A stretch of DNA of 64,000 nucleotides from Rhodospirillaceae bacterium (GCA_018667335.1 JABIVD010000035.1:25192-89191), one strand, 5' to 3'. Numbered from the stretch's first letter, positions 8,167 to 18,446 are shown. Numbers and translations: made by a program. The notes: generated from the sequence alone by a model not told the origin.

Positions 8167-8961
8167 TTACGCGAATGAAATGGACACCGAGGCCAGGCCC
8201 GGAATGGAATGATCGATGCGGTCACCCTGCGCGACCCAATGGGTCGCAATGACCGAACCGAGGGTGACGAACTCCCCGGCCTTCAGGTGCCGGCCGCGTT
8301 CGGCGAGGCGGTTGGCCAACCAGGCGAGCGCCTCGAGCGGGTGCCCCATGATCAGTGATCCCAGCCCGGTGCCGAGAAGTTCACCATTCAGCAGGATGGT
8401 TCCCTCGGCTTCGGCGAGGTCGATGCCCTGCCAGTCCGTTACCGGATCGCCGAGGACGACAGCTGCGTTGAAGAAATTGTCGGCGGCCATGGTGGGCGTG
8501 TCGAGTTCGCGATAGTCGCGGTAGCGCGCCTCGACGAGCTCGATGGAGATCATCGCCGCGCCCACTGCGTCGCGAACGCTGTCGCGGGTATAGGGGCCGC
8601 CGTCTGCGGGCATGTCCGTGGCGAGGCTTACGGCGATCTCGGTCTCCACACCGGGGTTCACAAAATCCGCGAAGACGAGGTCCGCGTGATTGTGGTGCAC
8701 CGTAGAATCGAAGACTTCGCCGTAGGACGGCTCGTGGATGTTCATATAGGCCTGCATCACAGGGGTAGTGCAGCCGATTTTGTAGCCGACCAGATTGCCG
8801 AGGCCGCGTTCACCCAGAATCTCGTTGTGGCGTTCCTGCACCGCATAGGCATCGTTCAGATCCTGCGGCCGGAACTCGGCCGGGAGCGTGTCGAGCTTGG
8901 TCCGGGCCAGCCGGTTGTCGGCGATGGCGGTGGCGGCCTGGGTGATCGCAGCGGCGTCCAT
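8167..8961 (-). CDS. 2-keto-4-pentenoate hydratase-like protein (MhpD/FAH superfamily)
   Basis: A 264-residue member of the MhpD/HpaH hydratase group, which in meta-cleavage pathways adds water to 2-hydroxypenta-2,4-dienoate. The family start region VGYKIGCTTPVMQAY, the metal-region segment PGVETEIAVSLATDM (the E-x-E pair) and the closing LGSVIATHWVAQGD are all visible. It is bracketed closely by the esterase (6 bp upstream) and the alcohol dehydrogenase (29 bp downstream) on the same strand. No ring-cleavage dioxygenase is nearby, so it may serve a non-aromatic diketo or enol acid; related proteins also act as decarboxylases. Confidence 0.83.
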   Translation of the reverse strand: MDAAAITQAATAIADNRLARTKLDTLPAEFRPQDLNDAYAVQERHNEILGERGLGNLVGYKIGCTTPVMQAYMNIHEPSYGEVFDSTVHHNHADLVFADFVNPGVETEIAVSLATDMPADGGPYTRDSVRDAVGAAMISIELVEARYRDYRELDTPTMAADNFFNAAVVLGDPVTDWQGIDLAEAEGTILLNGELLGTGLGSLIMGHPLEALAWLANRLAERGRHLKAGEFVTLGSVIATHWVAQGDRIDHSIPGLASVSISFA

Positions 8962-8967
8962 GATTGT

Positions 8968-9915
8968 CTAGTTCCCGTCTGTAAATGCGCGTTGCAGGGC
9001 GTCGATGGAGAGGCGCAACGCCTCGCCGGAGGCATCGATCAGCTTACCGTAATGCCAATAGCCATGGATCATACCGGCCATGCAGCTGTACTCGACGCGA
9101 ACGCCCGCATCCGCGAGCCGCTCGCCGTAGCGTTTCCCGTCGTCGCGCAGGGGGTCGAATTCCGCCGTGACGATCTGCGCGAACGGCAATCCGCTCAAAT
9201 CCTCGGCTTTGCAAGGCGACAGCATGATGTCGTCGGTCGCCGTCACGCCGGGTGCATAGCAATCGTAATACCAGGCCATCTGGTCGCGAGTCAGGAAGTA
9301 GTCCTCGTCGAGGAACGCATAGGACGGCAGGTCCTGCTCGAAGAACATGTCGGTCACGGGGTAGACAAGAATTTGCGCAGCCAATGCGGGGCCACCGGCC
9401 GCGCGTGCCCGTAAGGTCAGGCCGGCCGCCAGGTTCCCACCGGCACTCTCGCCGCCAACAGCAATCCGCGAGGGATCTCCGCCCAGGATCGCGGCGTTTT
9501 CATGCACCCATTGCAGCGCCGCCCAGCAGTCATCGGGCGCGGCCGGGAACCGATGCTCGGGGGCGAGACGATAATCCACGGACACGACGATGCATGGGGT
9601 ATCCCGGCAGATCAGGCGGCACTGCGGATCACGGCTTTCGATACTGCCGATGACGAAGCCGCCGCCATGGATGAACAGGAAGACGGGCAGGGGGTCAGAG
9701 CTCGCTTCGGGTGAGTATATCCGCACCCGGATATCGCCGTCTGCGCCGGGTATCTGGCGATCCTCGACGTTGCCAACGGGCGCAGGATCGAAGTTGCGGG
9801 GGACGATGAAACGATCATAGGCAGCCCGTGCTTCGGCGGGTGGCAGATCCTTGAGCGGTGTCGGTGCCTGGTTGAGCAGGTCGAGGACCGCCTGCGCTTG
9901 CGGGTGCAGCGTCAT
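8968..9915 (-). CDS. Alpha/beta hydrolase, hormone-sensitive-lipase (HSL) type esterase
   Basis: A 315-residue esterase of the bacterial HSL family. The oxyanion motif HGGGF follows VFLFI, the conserved DYRLAPEHRFPAA segment is present, the nucleophile serine is in GGESAGG, and the acid and histidine come later (FDPLRDDG and MIHGYWHY). It cleaves carboxylic esters in the cytoplasm; the natural substrate is unknown. The start at 9915 (MTLHPQAQAVLDLL) is preferred because the upstream 43 residues are low-complexity and outside the family alignment. It heads the minus-strand trio with the hydratase and the alcohol dehydrogenase, and diverges from hyuA across 176 bp. Confidence 0.87.
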   Translation of the reverse strand: MTLHPQAQAVLDLLNQAPTPLKDLPPAEARAAYDRFIVPRNFDPAPVGNVEDRQIPGADGDIRVRIYSPEASSDPLPVFLFIHGGGFVIGSIESRDPQCRLICRDTPCIVVSVDYRLAPEHRFPAAPDDCWAALQWVHENAAILGGDPSRIAVGGESAGGNLAAGLTLRARAAGGPALAAQILVYPVTDMFFEQDLPSYAFLDEDYFLTRDQMAWYYDCYAPGVTATDDIMLSPCKAEDLSGLPFAQIVTAEFDPLRDDGKRYGERLADAGVRVEYSCMAGMIHGYWHYGKLIDASGEALRLSIDALQRAFTDGN

Positions 9916-10091
9916 TTTTTGTCCCTGTTGTACCGGGCTTGAGGGCCAGCTTCGTTGACCCGAAGCATCCGACGCCGACCCGGGGCCGTCAACCGTAATC
10001 GAGGCGTTTTCCTGACCTTTTGGCGAGAGAATCCCTTTGATCATGAGCGCTGGGATGCTTCAATCCCTGCCTGTTCGGAAAGGAAGAGTTG

Positions 10092-12152
10092 ATGCGGTTT
10101 GCTTGTGACACCGGGGGTACGTTCACCGACCTGATCGTCGAGGACGATGACGGCACGTTGTCCATGTACAAGGCGTCGACCACACCGTCTGACCCGGTAC
10201 AGGGCGTGCTCGACGCGTTGACGCTCGCTGCGGCCGACCGGGATATGCCACTCGGTGATTTGCTTGCCCGTGGCGAAATGCTGATCCATGGCACCACCCA
10301 CGCCATCAACGCCATCATCACCGGGAACACCGCCCGGACGGCTTTCCTGACGACGTCGGGCCACCCGGACATTCTGGTCCTGCGCGAAGGCGGGCGTATC
10401 GAGCCCTTCAATTTTGTGGCGGCATATCCTGAACCCTATATCCCGCGCGCCCTGACATTCGAGGTGCCTGAGCGTGTGAACAGTGCAGGTGCGGCCCACA
10501 CACCGCTCGAAGAAGCCGCGACGGTGGAAATAATAGGCAAGCTGAAGCAGAACGGTGTTGAGGCCGTGGCCGTGTGTTTCCTGTGGTCGATCTCCAACCC
10601 GGCGCACGAACTGCGCGTGGGTGAATTGCTGGAAGAGCATCTGCCGGGCGTGCCTTACACGCTGTCCCATCAGATCAACCCGGCCCTGCGCGAGTATCGC
10701 CGCGCGTCGGCAACGGCGATCGACGCTTCGCTCAAGCCGCTCATGGGCAAGTATCTCGGCGGGCTGACCGAACGGCTCACGGCAGCCGGATTTGCGGGGC
10801 GCACCTTGGTGCTGACCTCGCAGGGCGGCATGCTGGATGCGACCGACCTGGCTCAAAAACCCATCCACGCGATCAATTCCGGCCCCTCCATGGCGCCGAT
10901 CGCGGGCCGGAACTACGCGGACATCGATGCCGCTTCGTCGAACGTCATCATCGCCGACACGGGCGGGACGACCTACGACGTCAGCCTGGTGCGTGATGGG
11001 CGTATCCCGCTGACCAAGGAAACCTGGATCGGACAGCCGTTTCGGGGCCACATGACCGGGTTTCCATCGATCGATATCAAGAGTGTCGGTGCGGGTGGCG
11101 GCTCCATCGCCTGGGTCGACGCGGGCGGGTTGCTGCACGTCGGGCCGCAAAGCGCGGGCGCGGTGCCCGGGCCGGTCTGTTATGGCGCGGGCGGCATGGA
11201 GCCCACGGTGACCGATGCCTGCGTCACGCTGGGCTATCTCGATCCGGGCTATTTCCTCGGCGGGACCATGGATCTGGATGCGGCCGGCGCACGCAAGGCG
11301 GTCGAAGACCATGTGGCCACGCCGCTCGGTCTGTCGGTCGAGGAAGCGGCGGCATCCATCCTCAGCGTCGCGACGGAGAATATGGTCCAGGCGATCTCGG
11401 ACATCACCGTTGATCAGGGGATCGATCCGGCGGACGCGGTCCTGATTGGCGGCGGCGGCGCGGCCGGGCTGAATTCCATCTACATCGCGCGGCGGCTGGG
11501 TTGCCCCACGCTGCTCATTCCGGAAACCGGCGCGGGATTGAGTGCCGCCGGGGCGTTGATGACCGATCTGACCAACGAGTATCGCGCGACCTTCTTCACC
11601 ACCTCGGATGCGTTCGACCGGGACGGGGTCAATCGCACCCTCGATGGATTGCGCGCAGAGGCACAGGCCTTCATCGACGGCCCGGGATCGAACGCGGTGT
11701 CGTCTCAAATCGAATTCGTGGTCGAGGCCCGCTATGCCTCCCAGGTCTGGGAGATCGAGGTGCCGCTTCCGATTGACCAGTTCAGCACCGACGACGAGCT
11801 CGGGGCGCTGAACGAGGCGTTCCACGCGATGCATGAGCGGATCTTCGCGATCCGCGACCCGGGCTCGGTCATTGAGTATGTCGGTTGGACCGTGACCGCA
11901 CGCTGCGGCTTGCGCGATGGCGGTCCCGGCAGGCTCGGCGTTGGCAAGGGGCATGAGGTCTCGGGCACCCGCAGGGTGTATTTCGCTGGCGACGGGGCGG
12001 TCGATGCAGTGGTGCATGATTTCGAGACGATGGCGGCGGGCCAGCAGTTTCAGGGCCCTGCGATTATCGAATCACCGTTTACGACGGTCATCGCCGATGG
12101 TGCGACCAGTTTCGAACGGACAGCGTCCGGCAGCCTCTTGATGCGGCCCTAG
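10092..12152 (+). CDS. hyuA: Hydantoinase/5-oxoprolinase subunit A
   Basis: A 686-residue HyuA-type subunit, an ASKHA-fold ATPase that with HyuB opens 5-oxoproline, hydantoin or related lactams using ATP. The N-terminal phosphate-binding segment is FACDTGGTFTDLIVED (from residue 3), followed by IHGTTHAINAI, the second phosphate motif ADTGGTTYDVSL and the hydantoinase-A motif GAGGGSIAWVD. The ATG at 10092 directly follows an in-frame TTG; AGGAAGAG is the ribosome binding site. HyuB starts 11 bp after the stop. An SDR and an MFS carrier follow in the same direction, suggesting an uptake-and-degradation operon. Acetone-carboxylase-like or caprolactamase activities are known alternatives for this family. 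Confidence 0.9.
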   Translation: MRFACDTGGTFTDLIVEDDDGTLSMYKASTTPSDPVQGVLDALTLAAADRDMPLGDLLARGEMLIHGTTHAINAIITGNTARTAFLTTSGHPDILVLREGGRIEPFNFVAAYPEPYIPRALTFEVPERVNSAGAAHTPLEEAATVEIIGKLKQNGVEAVAVCFLWSISNPAHELRVGELLEEHLPGVPYTLSHQINPALREYRRASATAIDASLKPLMGKYLGGLTERLTAAGFAGRTLVLTSQGGMLDATDLAQKPIHAINSGPSMAPIAGRNYADIDAASSNVIIADTGGTTYDVSLVRDGRIPLTKETWIGQPFRGHMTGFPSIDIKSVGAGGGSIAWVDAGGLLHVGPQSAGAVPGPVCYGAGGMEPTVTDACVTLGYLDPGYFLGGTMDLDAAGARKAVEDHVATPLGLSVEEAAASILSVATENMVQAISDITVDQGIDPADAVLIGGGGAAGLNSIYIARRLGCPTLLIPETGAGLSAAGALMTDLTNEYRATFFTTSDAFDRDGVNRTLDGLRAEAQAFIDGPGSNAVSSQIEFVVEARYASQVWEIEVPLPIDQFSTDDELGALNEAFHAMHERIFAIRDPGSVIEYVGWTVTARCGLRDGGPGRLGVGKGHEVSGTRRVYFAGDGAVDAVVHDFETMAAGQQFQGPAIIESPFTTVIADGATSFERTASGSLLMRP

Positions 12153-12163
12153 GGAAGAGCGCA

Positions 12164-13921
12164 ATGACAGACAAACAACTCGACGGCGCGCAACTCGCCA
12201 TTCTGGCCAACCGGTTCGAGGGGATATCCTCGAAGATGGGCAACACCCTGCTGCGCACCGGGAGATCCGGCGTGCTCAACCGGGCCAAGGACTTCTCCTG
12301 CTGCATTTTGACGGCGGATTGCGATCTGCTGGCGGTGGCCGAGAGCCTCCCGATCCATGTTCTCTCGGGCCCGGATATCATGGCGCAGTCCATGAAGGAG
12401 TTTCATCCGGAGCTGAAGAAGGGCGACGCTTTCCTGCACAACTCGCCCTATCACGGCTGCTCGCACCCGGCCGACCACACGATCATCATGCCGGTGATCG
12501 ACGATGACGGGGTCCACCATTTCACGGTGCTGGCCAAGGCGCATCAGGCCGATATCGGCAATTCGATCCCCACCACCTACCACGGCACCGCCCGCGACGT
12601 TTACGAGGAGGGCGCGCTGATCTTCCCGGCCGTCCAGGTGCTCAGGAACTATGAGACCATCGAGGACATCGTGCGAATGTGCCAGCTGCGCATTCGCGTG
12701 CCGGAACAGTGGCATGGTGATTTCCTGGCGATGCTCGGCTCTGCGTTGATCGGCGAGCGCGAGCTGCTGGCGCTGGGCAAGGAAATGGGCTGGGACACGC
12801 TGCACGCCTTCACTGGCCAGTGGTTTGAATACTCCGAGAAACGCATGGCCGACGCCATCGGTGATGTCCCGAAGGGACAGGCCTCGGCCCAGTCGACCCA
12901 TGACGCGATACCCGGGACACCGGACGAAGGCATCACCGTCACATCGAATGTCACCGTCGATCCCGACGCGGGGCGGATCACGGTTGATCTGCGTGACAAC
13001 GCGGACCAGATGAACTGCGGCCTCAATGTCTCGGAATCCTGCACCCGGACGGCGGCCTATATCGGCGTGTTCAACTCGATCGACCATACAGTGCCGAAAA
13101 ATGCCGGATCTCTGCGCCGGATCGAGCTCCATCTGAAGGACGCGGGGGTGGTTGGCATCCCGCAACATCCCATCAGCTGCTCGGCCTCGACGACCAACCT
13201 GGCGGACCGCATCGTGTCGGCGACCCAGCGCGCGATGGCTGAAATGGGTGACGGGTTCGGCATGGGCGAGGTGGGCTGTTTCTGTCCCCCCTCGACGGCA
13301 GTGGTTTCGGGAACGGACCCGCGCAATGGCAAACCCTATGTGAACCAGTTGTTCCTCGGGCACACTGCGGGTGCCGGCGCACCCCATCAGGACGCCTGGC
13401 TCACCATGCTGCATGTCGGCAATGGCGGCATGTGCTTCATTGATTCTGTTGAGCTCGACGAGGTCTATACGCCGATCCATGTCCACACCCGTCGCCTGAT
13501 CCCCGACAGCGAGGGGGCCGGCCGTCATCGCGGTGCACCCGGGATCGAGGTCGAGTACGGCCCCGTCGATTGCCGTATGGAGGCGGGTTTCGTGCATGAT
13601 GGGAATATTCATGTGCCTCAGGGCGCACGTGCCGGATTGCCCGCCGCACGGTCCAACCAGTTCAGGGCGACCCGCAACAGGGAACGCGAAACCCTCGAAC
13701 AATGCTCGATCGTCTGGATCGAGGACGGAGAGACCCTGATCTCGATCGCACAGGGCGGCGGCGGGTATGGTGATCCCCGGACCCGCGATCCCGATCGGGT
13801 GCTGCATGATGTGCGCGAGGGAATTGTCAGCCAGGTGCGGGCGGAAGAGGTTTATGGCGTGGCCATCGCGGACGACATGTCCGTCGATTCCGCGCGAACA
13901 ACGGAACTACGATCGGCATAG
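12164..13921 (+). CDS. hyuB: Hydantoinase B/oxoprolinase family protein
   Basis: A 585-residue HyuB-type subunit, partner of HyuA. It begins with the typical AILANRFEGISSKMGNTLLR, has the HNSPYHGCSHPADH metal-binding segment at about residues 92-105 and TFVDLRDN-like ITVDLRDNADQMNCG around 270. It ends with the glycine-rich AQGGGGYGDPRTRDP typical of the family. Its length matches the usual 550-600 residues. It is 11 bp after hyuA and 37 bp before an SDR gene, all on one strand. The substrate (oxoproline, hydantoin or another lactam) cannot be decided from sequence alone. Confidence 0.9.
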   Translation: MTDKQLDGAQLAILANRFEGISSKMGNTLLRTGRSGVLNRAKDFSCCILTADCDLLAVAESLPIHVLSGPDIMAQSMKEFHPELKKGDAFLHNSPYHGCSHPADHTIIMPVIDDDGVHHFTVLAKAHQADIGNSIPTTYHGTARDVYEEGALIFPAVQVLRNYETIEDIVRMCQLRIRVPEQWHGDFLAMLGSALIGERELLALGKEMGWDTLHAFTGQWFEYSEKRMADAIGDVPKGQASAQSTHDAIPGTPDEGITVTSNVTVDPDAGRITVDLRDNADQMNCGLNVSESCTRTAAYIGVFNSIDHTVPKNAGSLRRIELHLKDAGVVGIPQHPISCSASTTNLADRIVSATQRAMAEMGDGFGMGEVGCFCPPSTAVVSGTDPRNGKPYVNQLFLGHTAGAGAPHQDAWLTMLHVGNGGMCFIDSVELDEVYTPIHVHTRRLIPDSEGAGRHRGAPGIEVEYGPVDCRMEAGFVHDGNIHVPQGARAGLPAARSNQFRATRNRERETLEQCSIVWIEDGETLISIAQGGGGYGDPRTRDPDRVLHDVREGIVSQVRAEEVYGVAIADDMSVDSARTTELRSA

Positions 13922-13958
13922 CGGCCGATCGCGATATCTGGAAAAAAGGAGAGTATTC

Positions 13959-14720
13959 ATGAGGTTAAAAGACAAGGTGGCAATCGTCACGGGCGGTTCG
14001 GTCGGCATCGGCGCGGCAATCGCCAAGCGTTACGCGTCAGAAGGTGCGACCGTTGCGACGGTCTACAAGAGCAATGATGACGGTGCGAATGCCATCATCA
14101 AGGAGATCACGGACGCCGGCGGCAAGGGCAAGGCGTTCAAGTCCGACGTGTCCGACGTCGTGAGAATTGAGCAGCTCGTCAAGGACGTGATTGCCGAATT
14201 CGGCCGGGTCGACATCCTCGTCAACAACGCGGGTGTATTCCGCACCGTACCGGTGATGGAAACGACCGAGGAAATCTGGGACGAGCAGCTCGACCTCAAC
14301 CTCAAGGGCTACTTCTTCATGGTGAAGAACCTCGTGCCGCATTTCCGCGAAAATGGTGGCGGCAAGGTGGTCAACATCTCGTCGATCGCGGGCACCGGCG
14401 CGTTCCCGAACTGCCCGGGCTACTGCGCCTCCAAGGGCGGGGTCGTGAACATGACCCGCGCGCTCGCCGCCGAACTCGGCAAGGAGAAGATCAACGTCAA
14501 CTCGATCGCGCCCGGGAACGTCGCGACGCCGCTGAATGCGCATCTGCGCGGACCCGGCAACGAGGAATATATGGAGTTGATGAAGACCTTCACGCCGACG
14601 GGTATTGATTTCATCGATCCCGACGACATGACGGGGACGGCCGTGTTCCTTGCGACTGAGGATTCACGGATGATCCATGGCGAGACAATCATCGTCGATG
14701 CGGGCTGGTCGGTCTGGTAG
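13959..14720 (+). CDS. SDR family oxidoreductase (FabG-like)
   Basis: A 253-residue classical short-chain dehydrogenase. TGGSVGIG is the cofactor motif (about residues 12-19), NNAG follows near 89, the catalytic region has ISSIAGTG and GYCASKGG (YxxxK), and NSIAPGNV comes after it. The ATG at 13959 follows AAAAAAGGAGAG, a good ribosome binding site; the frame is open far upstream over hyuB but that part is not SDR-like. It is placed between hyuB and an MFS carrier in one plus-strand run, so it probably oxidises or reduces a hydroxy or keto product of the lactam pathway. The substrate is unknown. Confidence 0.9.
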   Translation: MRLKDKVAIVTGGSVGIGAAIAKRYASEGATVATVYKSNDDGANAIIKEITDAGGKGKAFKSDVSDVVRIEQLVKDVIAEFGRVDILVNNAGVFRTVPVMETTEEIWDEQLDLNLKGYFFMVKNLVPHFRENGGGKVVNISSIAGTGAFPNCPGYCASKGGVVNMTRALAAELGKEKINVNSIAPGNVATPLNAHLRGPGNEEYMELMKTFTPTGIDFIDPDDMTGTAVFLATEDSRMIHGETIIVDAGWSVW

Positions 14721-14730
14721 GGAAACCACA

Positions 14731-15933
14731 TTGGTCGACCGCGAGAATGTCCATTTTCTGCTTTTGAATATCGGGCATTTTCTGACCCACCTGTTCATGC
14801 TGATTTTCGCGACCGCGGCGGCGCTGACGCTGTCGCGTGACTGGGGCATGAGCTATGGCGAGCTGATCGCGTTCGCGACCCCGGGCTTCGTCGCCTATGC
14901 AGTGTTTACCCTGCCGGCGGGCTGGCTCGCGGATCGCTGGAGCCGGGAAGGGATGATGGCGGTCTTCTTTGTGGGTATCGGTGCCGCGTCGGCCGTCACG
15001 GCGCTCGCCGAGACGCCGGTGCAGATGGCCGTCGGCCTGTTCGCCATCGGCATGTTCGCGGCGATCTACCACCCCGTCGGGATCGCGCTCGTGATTCACG
15101 GCCGGCAGCGTACGGGTGTACCGATTGCGATCAATGGCATCTTCGGAAACCTGGGCGTAGCGGCGGCGGCCCTGATCACCGCACTCTTCATCGACCATGC
15201 GGGCTGGCGGTCAGCCTTTGTCTGGCCCGGCCTGTTTTCGATGGTGATCGGTGGTGTGTATCTGTTCGTGGTCGCCGGGCGCAGCCACGAAGGACACCAG
15301 AAGGCAAGACCGGCTTCGGCGGGTGGGGCCGGGCAGATGTTATTCGACCGCGCGACGATGATCCGCGTGCTCGTGATCGTCTTCCTGACCTCGTCGATGG
15401 GTGGCCTGGTCTTCCAGAGCACGACCTTCACCCTGCCCAAGGTCTTCGACGAACAACTCGGCGACATCGCGGTGACGGCGTCGGACGTCGGCTGGTTCGC
15501 GTTCCTGGTGTTGGCGATCGCCGCCGTGGGGCAGCTCATCGTGGGTTATCTGGTCGACCGGGTTCCGGTCCGACGGGTGTTCATGATCGTCGCCGCGTTG
15601 CAGGCGTCCCTGTTCGCGATTATGCCCGGCCTTACGGGCTGGCAGGCGCTCATCGTGGCGATTGCGTTCATGTTCGCGGTGTTCGGCCAAATTCCGATCA
15701 ACGACGTGTTGATCGGGCGGGTGACCCACACCGAATGGCGCTCGCGGGTCTTCGCGCTGCGCTACATGATCAATTTTTCGATCATCGCGTCGTCGGTGCC
15801 GCTGATAGCCTGGATCCACAGCAGCTGGGGGTTTGACACGCTGTTTGTGCTGCTCGCGGTCACCGCAGCTTGTATCTTTGCCGCCGTTTCCCTGCTGCCC
15901 GTGCTGCGTTTTGCAGCCACACCGGCGGAATAA
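14731..15933 (+). CDS. Major facilitator superfamily transporter
   Basis: A roughly 400-residue MFS carrier with about 12 hydrophobic segments. The loop motif LPAGWLADRWSREGMMAVFF between helices 2 and 3 is the MFS signature (G-x3-D-R-x-G-like), and a second copy, IVGYLVDRVPVRRVFM, sits between helices 8 and 9. A TTG at 14731, ten bases after the SDR stop and following TAGGGA, is the preferred start; an ATG at 14677 inside the SDR gene would add 18 polar residues. It is the last gene of the hyuAB run, so uptake or efflux of the substrate or product of that pathway is the likely role. It converges on the nitroreductase gene. Confidence 0.85.
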   Translation: MVDRENVHFLLLNIGHFLTHLFMLIFATAAALTLSRDWGMSYGELIAFATPGFVAYAVFTLPAGWLADRWSREGMMAVFFVGIGAASAVTALAETPVQMAVGLFAIGMFAAIYHPVGIALVIHGRQRTGVPIAINGIFGNLGVAAAALITALFIDHAGWRSAFVWPGLFSMVIGGVYLFVVAGRSHEGHQKARPASAGGAGQMLFDRATMIRVLVIVFLTSSMGGLVFQSTTFTLPKVFDEQLGDIAVTASDVGWFAFLVLAIAAVGQLIVGYLVDRVPVRRVFMIVAALQASLFAIMPGLTGWQALIVAIAFMFAVFGQIPINDVLIGRVTHTEWRSRVFALRYMINFSIIASSVPLIAWIHSSWGFDTLFVLLAVTAACIFAAVSLLPVLRFAATPAE

Positions 15934-15939
15934 GGACAC

Positions 15940-16776
15940 TCAGCTCAGGTTGAAACCCTTTCTGCGCGCATAGGCGCCGAAATCGGTGCGCTGGGGCTCG
16001 GCATACTGGCGCGCCTTGTCTTCCGACCAGGTGTAGGGATCACGTGTGCCGAACCGCTCTGGATCGCGCTGTGACCCGTAGGGGCGAAGCTCGGCACGCC
16101 GGGCGTCATAGGCCTCGATGGCGCCCTGCTGGGCATCCTCGTTGTAGCTGTCGGTGTGGACGGTCGCTGCGAGCGGCAGACGCAGGTTGACCCGCGGCTC
16201 CCGCCCCGGCCAGCCCAGGGTCATCCCGGCGACGGGAAACACCCAGTCCGGCAATCCCAGCAGTTCGTTCATCGTCTCCAGATGATCGCGAACGGTGCTG
16301 ATCGGGCAGGTGCCGAGACCCGCCGCGTCGGCCGCCAGCACAAACGCGGACAAAGCGATCCCAGCGTCGACGGCGGCATTGAAGAACGCGTCCAGGTGAT
16401 CATTCTCGAACGGGTGGCCGTGGCGCGCGTGAATTTGGCGCAGGCGGCGGTTGTTCCCGCAGAAGACGAGGAAGACCGGCGCGTCCGCGATCCATTTGCT
16501 GTCGGGAAACAGCGCGTTGATCGTGGCGCGTTTGTCTGGATCGTCCACGATGATGATGTCGCGCTGCTGCAGATCGCTTTTGGTCGGCGAACAGAGCGCG
16601 AGCGCGCAGAGATGCCGGACCAGATCGGGATCGAGCGGCGCGTCGGTGTAACTCCGACAGGATTGATGGTTTGCGATTGTTTGCCAGAGCCCGGCATCGG
16701 GCGCGTCGGGAACATTCTGCGGCGCATCGTCAAAGCGAAGTTGCAGCAGGTCGTCGATGACGGGGGCGTTGGCCAT
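15940..16776 (-). CDS. Nitroreductase family protein (NfsA-like flavoprotein)
   Basis: A 278-residue FMN-dependent nitroreductase-fold protein. The N-terminal FMN-binding SCRSYTDAPLDPDLVRHL segment, CSPTKSDLQQRDIIIV, and the mid-protein AADAAGLGTCPISTVRDH are typical, and the longer C-terminal tail fits the NfsA/FRP subgroup. Such enzymes use NAD(P)H to reduce nitro groups, quinones or flavins; the physiological role is unknown. It is 47 bp downstream of an acyl-CoA ligase on the same strand, and its stop lies 6 bp from the convergent MFS gene. Confidence 0.87.
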   Translation of the reverse strand: MANAPVIDDLLQLRFDDAPQNVPDAPDAGLWQTIANHQSCRSYTDAPLDPDLVRHLCALALCSPTKSDLQQRDIIIVDDPDKRATINALFPDSKWIADAPVFLVFCGNNRRLRQIHARHGHPFENDHLDAFFNAAVDAGIALSAFVLAADAAGLGTCPISTVRDHLETMNELLGLPDWVFPVAGMTLGWPGREPRVNLRLPLAATVHTDSYNEDAQQGAIEAYDARRAELRPYGSQRDPERFGTRDPYTWSEDKARQYAEPQRTDFGAYARRKGFNLS

Positions 16777-16823
16777 GGTCGTTCGTCTTTCCGTGATGTG
16801 TCGTACTGCCTGTGTTTCAGGCG

Positions 16824-18446
16824 CTACGCGGTCGGCAGCTTGTGGTCACCAAACTGCTCGCGGAGCTTGGTCTTGAGGACCTTACCCGTGGCGCCCAAGG
16901 GCAACTCGTCGATGTAGACCGTGTCGTCGGGCAGGCACCACTTGGCCAGCTTGTCGCTCAGAAATGCCGTGAGTTCGGCGTGGCTTGGAGACTTGCCGTC
17001 TGCCGGGACCACGACCAATAACGGGCGCTCGTCCCATTTCGGGTGCGGAACGCCGATGACGGCCGCCTGGGTCACGTCGGGATGGCTCACGGCGAGGTTC
17101 TCGATCTCGATCGAGCTGATCCACTCGCCACCCGACTTGATGACGTCTTTCGACCGGTCGGTGATTTCCATGTAGCCGTCGGGATCGATGGTGGCGACGT
17201 CTCCGGTGGCAAACCAACCGTCCGGGCTGTGGGCATCGGACTGGTCCATCTTGAAATAATTGTCGATGATCCAGGGGCCGCGGACCTGCAAATCGCCGAA
17301 GGCTTTCCCGTCATGAGGAAGCGCCTTACCGGCATCGTCGGTGATGCGCATCTCGACCCCAAACACGGGTCGGCCCTGCTTGGTCTGCTTGCGCAGGCGT
17401 GTGGCGTCGTCGGTCATCGATGGTTTTGGGATCGAGACGCTGCCGAGCGGGCTCGTTTCGGTCATGCCCCACGCATGCCGCACCTCGACGCCATAATCGT
17501 CCTGGAACTCGCGTATCATCGATTCCGGGCACGCAGACCCGCCGATCACCGTGCGTTTGAGCGCCGGTGCGCTGGAGGATGTCTCACGCCAGTGGGCGAG
17601 CAGCATGAGCCAGATCGTCGGCACGCCCGCGGCGAAGGTCACGTCTTCTTGGACCAGGAGCTCATGGATGCTCGCGCCGTCGAGTTTCGGCCCCGGAAAT
17701 ACCAGCTTCGCGCCGACCATGGTCGCGCCGTAGGGGATGCCCCAGGCGTTGACGTGGAACATCGGGACCACCGGCAGGATCACCTCGCTCTCGCCCATAT
17801 GCAGGACATCTGGCAACGCCGAGGCGTAGGCATGGATCATGGTCGAGCGGTGGCTGAACAACGCGCCTTTCGGATTGCCGGTCGTGCCCGACGTGTAGCA
17901 GAGCGACGAGGCGGTGTTTTCGTCGAACCGGGGCCACTCAAATTCATCGGAGTGGCTGTCGATCAGCTCCTCGTAGCAATACACATTCGCCAGGGTCGTC
18001 TCGGGCATATGGTCGCGATCGGTCATCACGATCACGCCCTTCAGGCCGCGCAATTCATCGGCCACATTCTCGATCAAGGAAATCAGATTCAGATCAACGA
18101 AGACGAAGGCGTCTTCGGCATGGTTCATGATGTAGGCGAGTTGGCTCGCATGCAGGCGGGGGTTCAACGTGTGGGTGACCGCACCGATCCCCGAGACCGC
18201 GTAATACACCTCGAAATGGCGGTACGTGTTCCAGGCCATGGTCGCGATCCGGTCGCCGAGCTGTACGCCCAGAGCCTGGAGCGCGTTGGCCATCTGGCGC
18301 GCCCGCTTATGGGCGTCATGGTAGGTGTAGCGATGGATCGGGCCCTCGACCGTGCGGGTCACGATCTCGCGGTCGCCCGACGTAAAATCGGCATGCTGCA
18401 GCAGGCCGGAGATCAGCAGCTGATTGTCCATGATGCGTCCGAGCAT
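16824..18446 (-). CDS. AMP-dependent acyl-CoA synthetase/ligase
   Basis: A 540-residue ANL-superfamily ligase that activates a fatty or other carboxylic acid to its CoA thioester through an acyl-AMP. The P-loop-like motif [19 protein letters not shown] is at about residues 171-189. [14 protein letters not shown] is the second motif, [13 protein letters not shown] the third, and the catalytic lysine is in [11 protein letters not shown] near the end. The start at 18446 follows AGGGAGGA. The length and motifs fit medium- or long-chain fatty acid ligases of the FadD3/AlkK type. It lies between an alpha/beta hydrolase (89 bp upstream) and a nitroreductase, on the same strand as both. Confidence 0.9.
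   Translation of the reverse strand: MLGRIMDNQLLISGLLQHADFTSGDREIVTRTVEGPIHRYTYHDAHKRARQMANALQALGVQLGDRIATMAWNTYRHFEVYYAVSGIGAVTHTLNPRLHASQLAYIMNHAEDAFVFVDLNLISLIENVADELRGLKGVIVMTDRDHMPETTLANVYCYEELIDSHSDEFEWPRFDENTASSLCYTSGTTGNPKGALFSHRSTMIHAYASALPDVLHMGESEVILPVVPMFHVNAWGIPYGATMVGAKLVFPGPKLDGASIHELLVQEDVTFAAGVPTIWLMLLAHWRETSSSAPALKRTVIGGSACPESMIREFQDDYGVEVRHAWGMTETSPLGSVSIPKPSMTDDATRLRKQTKQGRPVFGVEMRITDDAGKALPHDGKAFGDLQVRGPWIIDNYFKMDQSDAHSPDGWFATGDVATIDPDGYMEITDRSKDVIKSGGEWISSIEIENLAVSHPDVTQAAVIGVPHPKWDERPLLVVVPADGKSPSHAELTAFLSDKLAKWCLPDDTVYIDELPLGATGKVLKTKLREQFGDHKLPTA

Noticed and set aside
10041..12017. A 658-codon open frame on the minus strand opposite hyuA
   Set aside because: It is a GC-rich antisense shadow: hyuA on the plus strand has clear family motifs, and the antisense translation is arginine- and histidine-rich without any family likeness.
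12149..13807. A 552-codon minus-strand frame opposite hyuB
   Set aside because: Antisense shadow of a well-supported gene, no motif.
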